DNA of 64,000 nt from Pseudomonas abieticivorans (GCF_023509015.1 NZ_CP094975.1:2613501-2677500), one strand, 5' to 3'; shown: positions 1 through 13,492, counted from the stretch's first letter. Program-made: numbers and translations. Notes: generated by a model from the sequence alone, not told the origin.

Positions 1-1
1 G

Positions 2-505
2 ATCGAGAACATCCAGCGCGAAGACCTCAACCCGATCGAGGAAGCCGTAGCCCTGCAGCGCTTGCAGCAGGAGTTTCAGCTGACCCAGCAACAGGTCGCC
101 GATGCCGTGGGCAAGTCCCGCGTGACCGTGGCCAACCTGCTGCGCCTGATCGCGTTGCCAGAAGTCATCAAGACGATGCTGTCGCACGGCGATCTGGAAA
201 TGGGCCATGCGCGTGCATTGCTCGGTTTGCCGGACGAACAGCAGGTGGAAGGGGCGCGACATGTTGTCGCACGCGGCCTGACCGTGCGCCAGACTGAAGC
301 GCTGGTTCGCCAGTGGCTCAGTGGCAAACCTGATCCGGTCGAACCGAGCAAACCTGATCCGGACATCACCCGCCTTGAGCAGCGCCTCGCAGAGCGGCTG
401 GGCTCTGACGTGCAAATCCGTCATGGGCACAAGGGCAAGGGGCAACTGGTGATCCGTTACAACTCCCTCGACGAGTTGCAAGGTGTGCTCGCGCACATTC
501 GTTGA
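2..505 (+). CDS. parB: ParB chromosome-partitioning protein, C-terminal part (5' end outside window)
   Basis: ParB binds parS sites near the origin, spreads along DNA as a CTP-dependent clamp and works with ParA to segregate the chromosome. The reading frame is open from base 2, so only the last 167 residues are present. The visible part begins with ENIQRED-LNPIEEA, the end of the ParB/Srx N-terminal domain. It continues through the helix-turn-helix (LTQQQVADAVGKSRVTVANL), which contacts parS, and ends with the short C-terminal dimerisation domain. The gene lies directly upstream of the atp operon, as in other pseudomonads, which places the window near oriC. A perfect parS site occurs about 25 kb downstream, inside folE2. 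Confidence 0.97.
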   Translation: MENIQREDLNPIEEAVALQRLQQEFQLTQQQVADAVGKSRVTVANLLRLIALPEVIKTMLSHGDLEMGHARALLGLPDEQQVEGARHVVARGLTVRQTEALVRQWLSGKPDPVEPSKPDPDITRLEQRLAERLGSDVQIRHGHKGKGQLVIRYNSLDELQGVLAHIR

Positions 506-553
506 AACAATCCTTTTGTAGCGTGCAGTCGGAAATCACTACCCGGCAGTTGA

Positions 554-575
554 ATAGGGGCTGAACCGCCCCTAT
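554..575 (+). terminator. Hairpin between parB and atpI
   Basis: A perfect 8-bp stem, ATAGGGGC / GCCCCTAT, closes a 6-nt loop 48 bases after the parB stop. It has no run of T after it, so it is either a weak terminator or a processing/attenuation structure ahead of the atp operon. No clear promoter could be assigned between it and atpI. Confidence 0.5.
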
Positions 576-652
576 ACTCTGCGCGCATTTTGTCGGCACA
601 AATTATGCCAAGTCACTGACGTTGGCATGCCGAGTATTGAGGAGCAGTTTTG

Positions 653-2351
<1,699 letters not shown>

Positions 2352-2408
2352 TCTCTCGAATTCTCGAGGTGATTGGTGTGATGGACAAAGAACGAGCGAG
2401 GTGTTGGC

Positions 2409-2879
2409 GTGAACATTAATGCAACCCTGATTGGCCAGTCCGTTGCGTTCTTCATTTTTGTACTGTTTTGCATGAAGTTCGTGTGGCCTCCGGTCATCGC
2501 GGCTTTGCAAGAACGTCAGAAGAAGATCGCGGACGGATTGGACGCTGCTACACGAGCAGCTCGCGACCTGGAGCTGGCCCAAGATAAAGCGGGTCAGCAA
2601 CTGCGCGATGCGAAGACTCAAGCAGCCGAAATCATTGAGCAAGCCAAGAAACGCGGTACTCAGATCGTCGACGAGGCCCGTGATCAGGCCCGTGTCGAAG
2701 CTGACCGTGTGAAGGCCCAGGCTCAAGCCGAGATCGAGCAGGAACTGAACGGTGTCAAAGACGCGCTGCGCGCCCAACTGGGTAGCCTGGCAGTCAACGG
2801 TGCCGAGAAGATCCTGGGCGCCACAATCGATCAAAACGCGCACGCGGAGCTGGTTAATAAACTGGCTGCTGAAATTTAA
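2409..2879 (+). CDS. atpF: F0F1 ATP synthase subunit b
   Basis: Subunit b is the peripheral stalk that holds F1 still against the rotating ring. The 156-residue protein has one N-terminal membrane helix (about residues 7-26, including FVWPPVI) followed by a long charged coiled coil rich in Ala, Glu, Lys and Gln. It starts with GTG at 2409 after a GAGCGAGGTG ribosome-binding region. This is a weaker start than atpE has, and it fits the two copies per enzyme against the many of subunit c. Confidence 0.98.
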   Translation: MNINATLIGQSVAFFIFVLFCMKFVWPPVIAALQERQKKIADGLDAATRAARDLELAQDKAGQQLRDAKTQAAEIIEQAKKRGTQIVDEARDQARVEADRVKAQAQAEIEQELNGVKDALRAQLGSLAVNGAEKILGATIDQNAHAELVNKLAAEI

Positions 2880-2891
2880 GCGAGGGCGATC

Positions 2892-3428
2892 ATGGCAGAA
2901 CTGACCACGTTGGCCCGACCTTACGCTAAGGCAGCCTTCGAGCACGCCCAGGCCCACCAGCAACTGGCCAATTGGTCAGCCATGCTCGGCCTGGCTGCTG
3001 CGGTGTCGGAAGACGGCACCATGCAGCAAGTGCTGAAGGCCCCGCGACTGACGAGCGCAGAGAAGGCCACCACGTTTATTGACGTGTGTGGCGACAAGCT
3101 CAATGTTCAGGCACAGAATTTCATTCATGTTGCCGCGGAAAACGACCGTCTCCTGCTGTTGCCGGAGATCTCGGCTCTGTTCGACCTGTACAAGGCCGAG
3201 CAAGAGAAGTCCGTGGATGTGGATGTCACCAGTGCCTTTGCATTGAACGAAGAACAGCAAGACAAACTCGCCAAGGTTCTCAGTGCACGGCTCGGCCGGG
3301 AAGTGCGACTGCACGCTGCGGAGGATGCCAGCCTGATAGGTGGTGTCATCATCCGTGCCGGCGACCTGGTTATCGATGGCTCAGTGCGTGGCAAACTCGC
3401 GCAACTGGCCGAAGCATTGAAATCTTGA
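2892..3428 (+). CDS. atpH: F0F1 ATP synthase subunit delta
   Basis: Subunit delta joins the peripheral stalk (subunit b) to the top of the alpha3beta3 head. The 178-residue length is normal. The N-terminal helical domain ([14 protein letters not shown]) is characteristic, and the C-terminal signature [20 protein letters not shown] is complete. The gene begins 12 bases after the atpF stop and ends 21 bases before atpA, so the three are translated as a tight block. Confidence 0.98.
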   Translation: MAELTTLARPYAKAAFEHAQAHQQLANWSAMLGLAAAVSEDGTMQQVLKAPRLTSAEKATTFIDVCGDKLNVQAQNFIHVAAENDRLLLLPEISALFDLYKAEQEKSVDVDVTSAFALNEEQQDKLAKVLSARLGREVRLHAAEDASLIGGVIIRAGDLVIDGSVRGKLAQLAEALKS

Positions 3429-3449
3429 GTTTGAAGGGGCAGCAGAGCA

Positions 3450-4994
3450 ATGCAGCAACTCAATCCTTCCGAAATAAGTGAAATTATCAAGGGCCGCATC
3501 GACAAGCTCGATGTGACCTCCCAAGCCCGTAACGAAGGCACTGTCGTCAGCGTATCTGACGGCATCGTGCGGATTCACGGTCTGGCCGACGTTATGTACG
3601 GCGAGATGATCGAGTTTCCGGACGGCGTCTTCGGCATGGCACTCAACCTGGAGCAAGACTCCGTAGGTGCCGTGGTTTTGGGCGCCTACCAGTCTTTGGC
3701 TGAAGGCATGAGCGCCAAGTGCACTGGCCGCGTTCTGGAAGTTCCGGTTGGTAAGGAACTGCTGGGCCGCGTCGTCGACGCACTGGGTAACCCTGTTGAC
3801 GGTAAAGGTCCACTGGGCAACACCGAGACCGACGCGGTCGAGAAAGTTGCTCCAGGCGTGATCTGGCGTAAGTCGGTAGACCAGCCTGTACAGACTGGCT
3901 ACAAGGCTGTCGATGCCATGATCCCAGTCGGCCGTGGCCAGCGTGAGCTGATCATCGGTGACCGTCAGATCGGTAAAACCGCTCTGGCGATCGACGCGAT
4001 CATCAACCAGAAAAACAGCGGCATCTTCTGCGTATACGTAGCGATCGGTCAGAAGCAATCGACCATCGCCAACGTTGTTCGCAAGCTGGAAGAAAACGGC
4101 GCACTGGCCAACACCATCGTGGTTGCCGCCAGTGCTTCGGAATCTGCCGCACTGCAATACCTGGCGCCGTACTCCGGCTGCACCATGGGTGAATTCTTCC
4201 GCGACCGCGGTGAAGACGCGCTGATCGTTTATGACGATCTGTCCAAGCAAGCAGTGGCTTACCGCCAGATTTCCCTGCTGCTGCGCCGTCCACCAGGCCG
4301 TGAAGCCTACCCAGGTGACGTGTTCTATCTCCACTCCCGTCTGCTGGAGCGTGCATCGCGCGTTTCCGAAGAGTACGTAGAGAAGTTCACCAACGGTGCA
4401 GTGACTGGCAAAACCGGTTCCTTGACCGCACTGCCGATCATCGAAACCCAGGCTGGCGACGTTTCCGCGTTCGTTCCGACCAACGTGATCTCGATCACCG
4501 ACGGTCAGATCTTCCTGGAATCGGCCATGTTCAACTCGGGCATCCGCCCTGCAGTGAACGCCGGTGTTTCGGTATCCCGTGTAGGTGGTGCCGCTCAGAC
4601 CAAGATCATCAAGAAGCTGTCCGGTGGCATCCGTACCGCTCTGGCTCAGTACCGTGAACTGGCGGCATTCGCCCAGTTCGCTTCTGACCTGGACGAAGCC
4701 ACTCGCAAGCAACTTGAGCATGGTCAGCGCGTTACCGAGCTGATGAAGCAGAAGCAATATGCGCCGATGTCCATCGCTGACATGGCCCTGTCGCTGTATG
4801 CCGCCGAACGTGGTTTCTTGACTGACGTCGAGATCCCGAAAATCGGTAGCTTCGAGCAGGCCCTGATTGCTTACTTCAACCGCGATCACGCCGATTTGAT
4901 GGCGAAGATCAACGTGAAGGGTGACTTCAATGACGAAATCGACGCTGGCATCAAAGCCGGTATCGAGAAGTTCAAGGCCACCCAAACCTGGTAA
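3450..4994 (+). CDS. atpA: F0F1 ATP synthase subunit alpha
   Basis: Alpha subunits alternate with beta in the F1 head. They bind nucleotide without catalysing turnover, and they supply an arginine finger to the beta active site. The 514-residue product has the full family length. It carries the Walker A motif GDRQIGKT at residues 170-177 and the ATPase alpha/beta signature near [13 protein letters not shown]. It is the fifth structural gene of the F1Fo enzyme here and shows no deviation from the family. Confidence 0.99.
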   Translation: MQQLNPSEISEIIKGRIDKLDVTSQARNEGTVVSVSDGIVRIHGLADVMYGEMIEFPDGVFGMALNLEQDSVGAVVLGAYQSLAEGMSAKCTGRVLEVPVGKELLGRVVDALGNPVDGKGPLGNTETDAVEKVAPGVIWRKSVDQPVQTGYKAVDAMIPVGRGQRELIIGDRQIGKTALAIDAIINQKNSGIFCVYVAIGQKQSTIANVVRKLEENGALANTIVVAASASESAALQYLAPYSGCTMGEFFRDRGEDALIVYDDLSKQAVAYRQISLLLRRPPGREAYPGDVFYLHSRLLERASRVSEEYVEKFTNGAVTGKTGSLTALPIIETQAGDVSAFVPTNVISITDGQIFLESAMFNSGIRPAVNAGVSVSRVGGAAQTKIIKKLSGGIRTALAQYRELAAFAQFASDLDEATRKQLEHGQRVTELMKQKQYAPMSIADMALSLYAAERGFLTDVEIPKIGSFEQALIAYFNRDHADLMAKINVKGDFNDEIDAGIKAGIEKFKATQTW

Positions 4995-5044
4995 GCCGCA
5001 GCGGGGGCCGCGAGGCTCCCGCTTGCTAACCTGATAGGTGTTAC

Positions 5045-5905
5045 ATGGCAGGCGCAAAAGAGATTCGCAGTAAGATTGCGAGCATCAAAAGCACGCAAAA
5101 AATTACCAGCGCCATGGAAAAAGTGGCGGTCAGCAAAATGCGCAAGGCTCAAATGCGCATGGCTGCTAGCCGTCCCTACGCGGAGCGTATCCGCCAGGTG
5201 ATCGGTCATTTGGCCAACGCCAACCCGGAATACCGCCACCCGTTCATGATCGACCGCGAAGTTAAGCGCGTCGGTTATGTCGTGGTGAGCAGTGACCGTG
5301 GTCTGTGCGGCGGCTTGAATACCAACCTGTTCAAGGCCCTGGTCAAGGACATGGCGGTAAACCGCGAGCGCGGCGTCGAAATCGATCTGTGCGTGGTCGG
5401 CAGCAAAGGTGCGACGTTTTTCCGCAGCTTTGGCGGCAATGTCGTCGCTGCGATCAGCCACCTGGGCGAAGAGCCGTCGATCAATGATCTGATCGGCAGC
5501 GTCAAGGTGATGCTGGATGCCTACCTGGATGGCCGTATTGACCGCCTGTCCGTGGTATCCAACAAGTTCGTGAACACCATGACGCAACAGCCAACGGTCG
5601 AGCAGTTGATTCCGTTGGTCGCAACCCCGGATCAGGAACTCAAGCACCACTGGGACTATCTCTACGAACCCGACGCCAAGGAGCTGCTGGACGGCTTGAT
5701 GGTTCGCTACGTGGAGTCGCAGGTCTACCAGGCGGTGGTCGAGAACAACGCAGCTGAACAAGCCGCGCGGATGATCGCAATGAAGAACGCTACCGATAAC
5801 GCCGGTGATTTGATCAGCGATTTGCAACTGATCTACAACAAGGCGCGTCAGGCTGCGATCACCCAAGAGATCTCGGAAATCGTCGGCGGCGCTGCCGCGG
5901 TTTAA
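5045..5905 (+). CDS. atpG: F0F1 ATP synthase subunit gamma
   Basis: Gamma is the central shaft that transmits c-ring rotation to the catalytic head. The 286-residue protein begins with the conserved N-terminal helix ([20 protein letters not shown]) and ends with the C-terminal helix containing [20 protein letters not shown]. Both are needed for the coiled-coil axle. The Rossmann-like middle region contains [16 protein letters not shown]. The start ATG at 5045 follows an AGGTG ribosome-binding site. Confidence 0.99.
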   Translation: MAGAKEIRSKIASIKSTQKITSAMEKVAVSKMRKAQMRMAASRPYAERIRQVIGHLANANPEYRHPFMIDREVKRVGYVVVSSDRGLCGGLNTNLFKALVKDMAVNRERGVEIDLCVVGSKGATFFRSFGGNVVAAISHLGEEPSINDLIGSVKVMLDAYLDGRIDRLSVVSNKFVNTMTQQPTVEQLIPLVATPDQELKHHWDYLYEPDAKELLDGLMVRYVESQVYQAVVENNAAEQAARMIAMKNATDNAGDLISDLQLIYNKARQAAITQEISEIVGGAAAV

Positions 5906-7312
<1,407 letters not shown>

Positions 7313-7357
7313 TTCCCGGCGCCCGGCAACGGGCGCTAATCAGGTTGAGGCAATCAG

Positions 7358-7783
7358 ATGGCTATGACAGTCCATTGCGATATCGTCAGCGCGGAAGGGG
7401 AAATTTTCTCCGGCTTGGTAGAGATGGTGATTGCACACGGTGAGCTCGGCGACCTGGGTATTGCCCTGGGCCACGCACCGTTGATCACTAGCCTGAAGCC
7501 AGGTCCGATCCGTTTGATCAAGCAGGGTGGCGAAGCCGAGGTGTTCTACATCTCCGGTGGTTACCTCGAGGTTCAGCCGAACATGGTGAAGGTCTTGGCC
7601 GACACCGTGCAACGTGCTGCCGACCTGGACGAAGCCGCCGCTTCGGAAGCCGTCAAGGCTGCCGAGAAGGCTCTGCACGAGAAAGGTGCCGACTTCGACT
7701 ACAGCGCTGCTGCTGCACGTCTGGCCGAGGCTGCAGCCCAGCTGCGCACCGTCCAGCAAATCCGCAAGAAGTTCGGCGGCTAA
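7358..7783 (+). CDS. atpC: F0F1 ATP synthase subunit epsilon
   Basis: Epsilon sits at the base of the central shaft and inhibits wasteful ATP hydrolysis. The 141-residue protein has the N-terminal beta-sandwich ([40 protein letters not shown]) and an Ala/Glu/Lys-rich two-helix C-terminus that is the regulatory arm. It is the last gene of the operon, and a strong terminator follows within 30 bases. Confidence 0.98.
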   Translation: MAMTVHCDIVSAEGEIFSGLVEMVIAHGELGDLGIALGHAPLITSLKPGPIRLIKQGGEAEVFYISGGYLEVQPNMVKVLADTVQRAADLDEAAASEAVKAAEKALHEKGADFDYSAAAARLAEAAAQLRTVQQIRKKFGG

Positions 7784-7809
7784 GCCAACGGCTTCAAGTG
7801 TGATTGAGT

Positions 7810-7836
7810 AAAAGGGTAGCCTCGGCTACCCTTTTT
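7810..7836 (+). terminator. Rho-independent terminator of the atp operon
   Basis: AAAAGGGTAGC, a CTCG loop and GCTACCCTTTTT form a G+C-rich stem with a run of T, immediately after atpC. It separates the atp operon from glmU. Confidence 0.93.
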
Positions 7837-7895
7837 CTTTTTCTGCGTTTTCATTTCTGGTCACAGCGCTGACCGCCCGGATTGGTAGCCTTTCA

Positions 7896-9260
7896 ATGTC
7901 CCTCGATATCGTTATTCTCGCCGCTGGCCAAGGCACCCGCATGCGTTCGGCCCTGCCCAAGGTGCTGCACCCGGTGGCTGGCAATTCCATGCTGGGGCAT
8001 GTTATCCACAGCGCCCGCCAGCTTGAACCACAAAGCATTCACGTGGTTATCGGCCACGGTGCCGACCTGGTACGCGAACGCCTGCAGGCGGACGACCTGA
8101 ACTTCGTGCTGCAAGACAAACAATTGGGCACCGGCCACGCCGTGGCCCAGGCCCTGCCCGAGCTAACCGCCGACACCGTGCTGATCCTCTACGGTGATGT
8201 GCCGCTGATTGAAGTGCAGACCCTGGAGCGCTTGCTCAAGCAAGTTACCCACAGCCAGCTGGGCCTGTTGACCGTAACCCTGGCCGACCCAACGGGTTAT
8301 GGCCGGATCGTGCGCGATGGCGCCGGCAACGTCAGCGCCATCGTCGAGCACAAGGATGCCAGCGACGCGCAGAAAGCCATCACCGAAGGCAATACCGGCA
8401 TCCTGGCGGTGCCCGGCAAGCGCCTGGCGGAGTGGCTGGGCCGGCTGTCGAACAACAATGCCCAGGGTGAGTATTACCTCACCGACGTGATCGCCATGGC
8501 GGTGAACGACGGCCTGGTGGTGGCCACCGAACAGCCGCTGGACCCAATGGAAGTGCAGGGCGCCAACGATCGCAAGCAACTGTCCGAGTTGGAGCGCCAC
8601 TATCAATTGCGCGAAGGCCGCCGCCTGATGGCCCAGGGCGTAACCCTGCGTGACCCTGCGCGCTTCGATGTGCGCGGTGAAGTCAGCGTGGGTCGTGACG
8701 TGTTGATCGACGTCAACGTGATCCTTGAAGGCCGCGTAGTGATCGAGGACGACGTGGTCATCGGCCCTAACTGCTACATCAAGGACAGTACCCTGCGCAA
8801 AGGCGTGGTGGTCAAAGCCAACAGCCACCTCGATGGCGCGGTGATGGGTGAGGGCAGCGACGCTGGCCCCTTCGCGCGTTTGCGCCCCGGTACCGTGCTG
8901 GAAGCTCGCGCCCATGTGGGTAACTTCGTCGAGCTCAAGAATGCCCACATGGGCGAGGGCGCCAAGGCCGGCCACCTGACCTACCTGGGCGATGCGGTGA
9001 TCGGTGCGCGTACCAACATTGGTGCCGGTACCATCACCTGCAACTACGATGGTGCCAACAAGCACAAGACGGTGCTGGGCGAGGACGTGTTCATTGGTTC
9101 CAACAATTCGTTGGTGGCGCCTGTGGATATCCTTGATGGTGCGACCACGGCAGCCGGTTCCACCATTACCCAGCAGATCCCGGCCGGGCAATTGGGCGTA
9201 GCCCGTGGGCGCCAGCGCAATATCGAAGGCTGGAAACGCCCCGAAAAGATCAAGAAATAG
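7896..9260 (+). CDS. glmU: Bifunctional UDP-GlcNAc pyrophosphorylase / GlcN-1-P acetyltransferase
   Basis: GlmU acetylates glucosamine-1-phosphate and then couples it to UTP, giving UDP-GlcNAc for peptidoglycan and LPS. The 454-residue protein has the nucleotidyltransferase domain first, with the signature [20 protein letters not shown] at residues 6-25. The second half is a left-handed beta-helix of hexapeptide repeats ending in the acetyltransferase active site ([21 protein letters not shown]). It stands between the atp operon and glmR-glmS. The coding sequence contains an exact DnaA nonamer at 8002-8010. Confidence 0.98.
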   Translation: MSLDIVILAAGQGTRMRSALPKVLHPVAGNSMLGHVIHSARQLEPQSIHVVIGHGADLVRERLQADDLNFVLQDKQLGTGHAVAQALPELTADTVLILYGDVPLIEVQTLERLLKQVTHSQLGLLTVTLADPTGYGRIVRDGAGNVSAIVEHKDASDAQKAITEGNTGILAVPGKRLAEWLGRLSNNNAQGEYYLTDVIAMAVNDGLVVATEQPLDPMEVQGANDRKQLSELERHYQLREGRRLMAQGVTLRDPARFDVRGEVSVGRDVLIDVNVILEGRVVIEDDVVIGPNCYIKDSTLRKGVVVKANSHLDGAVMGEGSDAGPFARLRPGTVLEARAHVGNFVELKNAHMGEGAKAGHLTYLGDAVIGARTNIGAGTITCNYDGANKHKTVLGEDVFIGSNNSLVAPVDILDGATTAAGSTITQQIPAGQLGVARGRQRNIEGWKRPEKIKK

Positions 9261-9269
9261 TTATCCACA
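9261..9269 (+). other. DnaA box (exact nonamer), immediately after glmU
   Basis: TTATCCACA begins on the base after the glmU stop codon. It is one of a pair that face each other across the glmU-glmR gap. The sequence is the high-affinity DnaA consensus; binding here is inferred. Confidence 0.6.
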
Positions 9270-9287
9270 GCCACGACCACATAAATA

Positions 9288-9380
9288 CCCTGTAGGAGCG
9301 GATTTATCCGCGAAAAGGCCGCCCAGTTGCACCTGTTGCTGCGTGGGGCGCTTTTCGCGAATGAATCCGCCCCTACAGGG
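9288..9380. repeat. REP-type palindromic element between glmU and glmR
   Basis: The outer arms CCCTGTAGGAGCGGATTTATCC and the complementary GGATGAATCCGCCCCTACAGGG type sequence face each other across about 45 bases of imperfect inverted repeat (CGCGAAAAG / CTTTTCGCG inside). This is the common Pseudomonas intergenic palindrome, and copies or half-copies occur at four places in the window. Confidence 0.85.
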
Positions 9381-9426
9381 TTCACATCGCCCGTATAAAT
9401 GGGGTTTCAGCTTCCTGAACCGTAGC

Positions 9427-9435
9427 TGTGGATAA
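9427..9435 (-). other. DnaA box (exact nonamer), upstream of glmR
   Basis: TGTGGATAA is the reverse complement of the DnaA consensus. It lies 157 bases from the box after glmU and in the opposite orientation, with a REP element between them. Confidence 0.6.
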
Positions 9436-9533
9436 CTGAATCTCCATCTTCCTGGGTGACTGTTCACTTGACGTATCTTCCGATTTAGGTTTTGATTGCG
9501 TTCGTTATCTTTCGAACCGAAACTTAAATCCCC

Positions 9534-10301
9534 ATGTCGAAACGCAACACTCCACAGCGTCGCCATAACATCCTCGCCTTGCTCAGCGAGCAGGGTGAAG
9601 TGAGTGTCGATGAACTGGCCAAGCGCTTTGAAACCTCCGAAGTCACCGTGCGCAAAGACTTGGCGGCGTTGGAGGCCAATGGTTTGTTGCTGCGCCGCTA
9701 TGGGGGCGCGGTCACCATGCCTCAGGAACTGATCGGCGATGACAGCCAACCCGTTTCTATCCACAAGCTGGCAATTGCCCGTGCGGCTGTGGATAAGATC
9801 AAGGAGCACGCACGGATCATCATCGACAGTGGCAGCACCACCGCCGCCATGATCCCGCAGTTAGGCCTGCAACCTGGCCTGGTGGTCATGACCAATTCCT
9901 TGAATGTGGCCAATGCGCTGTCCGAGCTTGAGCACGAACCCGTACTGTTGATGACCGGTGGTACGTGGGACCCGCGCTCCGAGTCCTTTCAGGGCCAGGT
10001 CGCCGAACAAGTGCTGCGCTCCTACGACTTCGACCAGTTGTTTATCGGCGCCGACGGCATCGATCTGGTGCGTGGTACCACCACCTTCAACGAACTGCTT
10101 GGCTTGAGCCGAGTGATGGCTGAAGTCGCCCGCGAAGTGATCGTGATGGTCGAGTCCGACAAGGTCGGGCGCAAAATTCCCAATCTGGAACTGCCCTGGA
10201 GCAGCGTCCATACCCTTATTACCGATGATCGCCTGCCCCTGGAGGCACGCGAACAAATTCAGGCCCGCGGCATCAATCTGATCTGCGCCGCTGTCAGCTA
10301 G
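9534..10301 (+). CDS. glmR: DeoR/GlpR-family regulator of the glm locus
   Basis: This 255-residue DeoR-family repressor has an N-terminal winged helix ([24 protein letters not shown], residues about 8-60). Its C-terminal sugar-phosphate sensor domain includes [10 protein letters not shown] and FIGADGIDL. It is placed between glmU and glmS, with only 10 bases before glmS. In P. aeruginosa the gene in this position is called glmR, and the link to amino-sugar synthesis comes from position and family. The gene contains an exact DnaA nonamer at 9788-9796. Its upstream gap contains two more and a REP element. Confidence 0.88.
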   Translation: MSKRNTPQRRHNILALLSEQGEVSVDELAKRFETSEVTVRKDLAALEANGLLLRRYGGAVTMPQELIGDDSQPVSIHKLAIARAAVDKIKEHARIIIDSGSTTAAMIPQLGLQPGLVVMTNSLNVANALSELEHEPVLLMTGGTWDPRSESFQGQVAEQVLRSYDFDQLFIGADGIDLVRGTTTFNELLGLSRVMAEVAREVIVMVESDKVGRKIPNLELPWSSVHTLITDDRLPLEAREQIQARGINLICAAVS

Positions 10302-10311
10302 GAGAACAAAC

Positions 10312-12147
10312 ATGTGTGGAATCGTCGGCGCTATCGCTGAACGCAATATCACGGCCATCCTCCTCGAAGGCCTGAAACGCCTCGAGTACCGTGGCTACGA
10401 CAGCGCCGGCGTGGCGTTGGTCAGCCACGCGGGCAACCTGGAGCGCTGCCGCCGTACCGGCAAGGTCAGCGAGCTGGAGGCAGCCCTGGCTGCTCACCCG
10501 TTGACCGGCCAACTGGGCATCGCCCACACCCGCTGGGCCACCCACGGTGCGCCGAACGAACGCAACGCCCACCCGCATTTCTCGGGCAGCGAAGTGGCGG
10601 TGGTGCACAACGGCATCATCGAAAACCACGAAGTGCTGCGCGAACAGCTCAAGGCCCTGGGTTATGTGTTCACCTCGGACACCGACACTGAAGTGGTCGT
10701 GCACCTGATCCACCACACCCTTAAAACGGTGCCGGACCTGGCCGATGCCGTGAAGGCCACCGTCAAGCAATTGCACGGTGCCTATGGCCTGGCGGCGATT
10801 AGCACCCATCAGCCTGATCGCTTGATCGCCGCGCGCAGTGGCAGCCCGTTGGTGATTGGCTTGGGCCTGGGCGAAAACTTCCTGGCGTCGGACCAAATGG
10901 CCCTGCGCCAGGTGACTGACCGCTTCATTTACCTGGAAGAGGGTGACATCGCTGAGATCACCCGCGACAGCGTGCATATCTGGAACAACGCCGGCGTTGC
11001 CGTGCAGCGTGAAACCGTGCAGTACCACGAGGGTGCAGAAGCGGCCGAGAAGGGCGAGTACCGTCACTTCATGCTCAAAGAGATTCACGAGCAACCGAAA
11101 GTGGTACAGCGCACCCTGGAAGGTCGTTTGGGTGAGCAGAAAGTGCTGGTACAGGCATTCGGGCCGCAAGCCGCCGCATTGTTTGCCAAGGTACGCAACG
11201 TGCAGATCGTAGCCTGTGGTACCAGCTACCACGCCGGTATGGTTGCGCGTTACTGGCTGGAAGGTTTGGCCGGCATCCCTTGCCAGGTTGAAGTGGCCAG
11301 CGAGTTCCGCTATCGCAAGGTAGTGGTACAGCCAGACACTTTGTTTGTCTCGATCTCGCAGTCTGGCGAAACCGCCGACACCCTGGCCGCATTGCGCAAC
11401 GCCAAGGAACTCGGTTTCTTGGGTAGCCTGGCCATTTGCAACGTGGGCATCAGCTCGCTGGTGCGCGAATCGGACCTGACCCTGCTGACCCAGGCCGGCC
11501 CGGAAATCGGCGTGGCCTCGACCAAAGCCTTCACCACGCAACTGGTCGCGCTGATGTTGCTGACCCTGTCCTTGGGCCAGGTTCGCGGCACATTGGAAGC
11601 CGGTGTCGAAGCTGAATTGGTTGAAGAGCTGCGCCGCCTGCCGACCCGCCTGGGTGAAGCCCTGGCCATGGACGGCACTGTGGAGGGCGTCGCCGAATTG
11701 TTCGCCGAGAAGCACCACACGCTATTCCTGGGCCGCGGCGCGCAGTTCCCAGTCGCAATGGAGGGCGCCTTGAAGCTCAAGGAGATCTCCTACATCCACG
11801 CTGAAGCCTACCCGGCCGGTGAACTCAAGCACGGCCCTCTGGCGCTTGTGGATAAAGACATGCCGGTGGTTACCGTGGCGCCGAACAACGAGCTGCTGGA
11901 GAAACTGAAATCCAACCTGCAGGAAGTCCGCGCACGCGGTGGCGAACTGATCGTGTTCGCCGATGCCCAGGCGGAATTCAAGGATGGCCCCGGTACCCAC
12001 GTGATCGCCATGCCGCACATCCTCGATGCGCTGGCGCCGATCCTCTACACCATTCCGCTGCAGTTGCTCTCTTACTATGTGGCAGTGCTCAAGGGTACGG
12101 ATGTGGATCAGCCGCGTAACCTGGCGAAGTCGGTGACGGTTGAGTAA
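10312..12147 (+). CDS. glmS: Glutamine-fructose-6-phosphate aminotransferase (isomerising)
   Basis: GlmS makes glucosamine-6-phosphate from fructose-6-phosphate and glutamine, the first step towards UDP-GlcNAc. The 611-residue protein begins MCGIVGA, in which Cys2 becomes the N-terminal nucleophile of the glutaminase domain. Two SIS sugar-isomerase domains follow (with CGTSYHAG and SQSGETADT) and the C-terminus is the conserved LAKSVTVE. It probably forms a unit with glmR. The conserved 3' end is the recognition sequence of the Tn7 target selector TnsD, and an accessory block begins just after it. An exact DnaA nonamer lies at 11847-11855. Confidence 0.98.
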   Translation: MCGIVGAIAERNITAILLEGLKRLEYRGYDSAGVALVSHAGNLERCRRTGKVSELEAALAAHPLTGQLGIAHTRWATHGAPNERNAHPHFSGSEVAVVHNGIIENHEVLREQLKALGYVFTSDTDTEVVVHLIHHTLKTVPDLADAVKATVKQLHGAYGLAAISTHQPDRLIAARSGSPLVIGLGLGENFLASDQMALRQVTDRFIYLEEGDIAEITRDSVHIWNNAGVAVQRETVQYHEGAEAAEKGEYRHFMLKEIHEQPKVVQRTLEGRLGEQKVLVQAFGPQAAALFAKVRNVQIVACGTSYHAGMVARYWLEGLAGIPCQVEVASEFRYRKVVVQPDTLFVSISQSGETADTLAALRNAKELGFLGSLAICNVGISSLVRESDLTLLTQAGPEIGVASTKAFTTQLVALMLLTLSLGQVRGTLEAGVEAELVEELRRLPTRLGEALAMDGTVEGVAELFAEKHHTLFLGRGAQFPVAMEGALKLKEISYIHAEAYPAGELKHGPLALVDKDMPVVTVAPNNELLEKLKSNLQEVRARGGELIVFADAQAEFKDGPGTHVIAMPHILDALAPILYTIPLQLLSYYVAVLKGTDVDQPRNLAKSVTVE

Positions 12148-12175
12148 GTGACCTGATTGTTGACGCTGTTGCGAT
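12118..12175 (+). other. Predicted attTn7 region (glmS 3' end and insertion zone)
   Basis: The last 30 bases of glmS form the conserved TnsD-recognition sequence of Tn7-like elements, which insert about 25 bases beyond the glmS stop. No Tn7 end sequence is visible. However, gene content becomes accessory from this point to about 21.4 kb. Confidence 0.5.
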
Positions 12176-12262
12176 TTTGACCCAGGGAGCTGATTTTGGC
12201 TGACCCAAACGCTGCCACCGAAATCACCCGCAAGGCCATTGTTTTTTGAGTACTCGGGTGGA
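12148..12262. mobile_element. Possible degraded IS end downstream of glmS
   Basis: This non-coding stretch contains two related motifs (GATTTTGACCC near 12174-12184 and GATTTTGGCTGACCC near 12192-12206) and a TCGGGTGGATCAA motif near 12256. They resemble the multiple terminal repeats of IS21-type elements. No transposase is left. I cannot match it to a named IS, so the call is tentative. Confidence 0.25.
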
Positions 12263-12448
12263 TCAATGAATTCCGGTAGCCTGGTTCAAAATCTCATCAG
12301 CGCCAACAAGTACCGCACCCGGCCCGGCGAAACCCAACACTATGCCGGTGAATCTGGATGTGGTGCTGATGCCGGATGCCATTGCCGGCACGAATCTAAG
12401 GAGTTGCGCCCATAATCGCCTTTTGGGTTTCGCCATTGAGCAATCCAC
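12263..12448 (-). pseudogene. Fragment of an MFS (DHA2/EmrB-type) transporter
   Basis: Read on the minus strand, the segment at about 12305-12391 encodes VPAMASGISTTSRFTGIVLG followed by FAGPGAVL. This resembles the conserved helix of drug-efflux MFS transporters (the usual form is close to GMASGISTTTRFTGILLG). Only about 60 codons remain and the reading frame has no usable gene context, so it looks like the remnant of a transporter gene. In P. aeruginosa an MFS transporter gene lies just after glmS. This may be what remains of it after the accessory genes arrived. Confidence 0.5.
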
Positions 12449-12586
12449 CGCCTGTTCTCAAAATGTAGTGGTGCACCATCTGCGAGACAGGCTGTATCTT
12501 GCAGTTACATCGGATCGGCGTTTCGAGACCTACGATATAGCGGAGAAGGCTAGAATGATCCAATCGTATTAGGCCCCGAGAGCGCT

Positions 12587-13396
12587 ATGGCTAGCAGACC
12601 TTCAGTAGAACAACGACGCGAGTTCGGTAAGTTCCTCTCCAGCCGACGTGCTCGCCTTGAGCCTAAAGATTTTGGCCTTCCCGAAGGACCCAGGCGTACG
12701 CCGGGATTGCGTCGCGAGGAAGTGGCGGTGCTGGCAGGGGTCAGCGTCAGTTGGTACACCTGGCTGGAGCAGGGCCGTGATATCCAGCCGTCTCCCGACG
12801 CGCTGCGGCGCATTTCGAAAGTTCTCAAGCTTGATCGCGTAGAGTCCGCGCATCTGTTTGCGTTGTCCTCACTCGATGCACCTCAGGCCGAGACCGGCGG
12901 CGGGGTCAGCGCAGGGCTGGAAATGCTAGTGCGGGCGATCAATCCCATTCCGGCCTACGTGCGTAACGCTCGACTCGACATCCTGGCGTGGAACGATGCT
13001 ATCGCCGATCTGTTCGTCGATTACGGTTCGCTGCAGCCTCATGAGCGCAATACGCTGCGCCTGCTGTTCCTGTACACCCCCTATCGGACCGTGATCCTAG
13101 ATTGGGAGCAGATGGCGCGGGGAATGATCAGCGCCTTTCGCGCTTCCCGCGCGTGGGCTCAGGACAAGGCCCCATTCGACAGCATGATCGAGGAGCTGTC
13201 AGCGTTAAGTCCGGAGTTCCGCGAATGGTGGCAGGACACGGAAGTCAAAGGCTTCGACGAAGGAAGAAAGCGTCTGCTGCATCCGGTCAGTGGCTACATC
13301 GATTTCACCTACGTGGCACTGACGCCAGAGGGGCGGCCGGATCTTTCGCTGGTCACTTACATCCCTCGACACACTGCCTATGACTCCGAGTCATAG
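12587..13396 (+). CDS. XRE-family regulator with MmyB-like ligand domain
   Basis: The 269-residue protein starts with an extended helix-turn-helix of the kind RRTPGLRREEVAVLAGVSVSWYTWLEQGRDIQPS (residues about 35-68). It continues with an MmyB-like PAS-fold domain containing YVRNARLDILAWNDAIADLF. Such proteins often regulate neighbouring oxidoreductase genes. It precedes an aldehyde dehydrogenase gene by about 100 bases in the same direction, so it is the likely local regulator of the accessory oxidation block. The inducer is unknown. Confidence 0.85.
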   Translation: MASRPSVEQRREFGKFLSSRRARLEPKDFGLPEGPRRTPGLRREEVAVLAGVSVSWYTWLEQGRDIQPSPDALRRISKVLKLDRVESAHLFALSSLDAPQAETGGGVSAGLEMLVRAINPIPAYVRNARLDILAWNDAIADLFVDYGSLQPHERNTLRLLFLYTPYRTVILDWEQMARGMISAFRASRAWAQDKAPFDSMIEELSALSPEFREWWQDTEVKGFDEGRKRLLHPVSGYIDFTYVALTPEGRPDLSLVTYIPRHTAYDSES

Positions 13397-13492
13397 GATA
13401 ACAACACGCCTTCCTGACCCTGTCGGGCTTACCTAGAGTGACGGTCATCGCAGCGCAGACAGCCCTGCACCACCGCCTCCGAGGTGATACCG

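Noticed and set aside
3381..5057. 558-codon open frame on the minus strand across atpA
   Set aside because: It is the shadow of atpA, which has full family similarity. Long minus-strand frames are common opposite G+C-rich Pseudomonas genes.
12342..12572. Plus-strand small open frame (76 codons) near 12.4 kb
   Set aside because: No family match, no good ribosome-binding site, and it overlaps the MFS fragment on the other strand.
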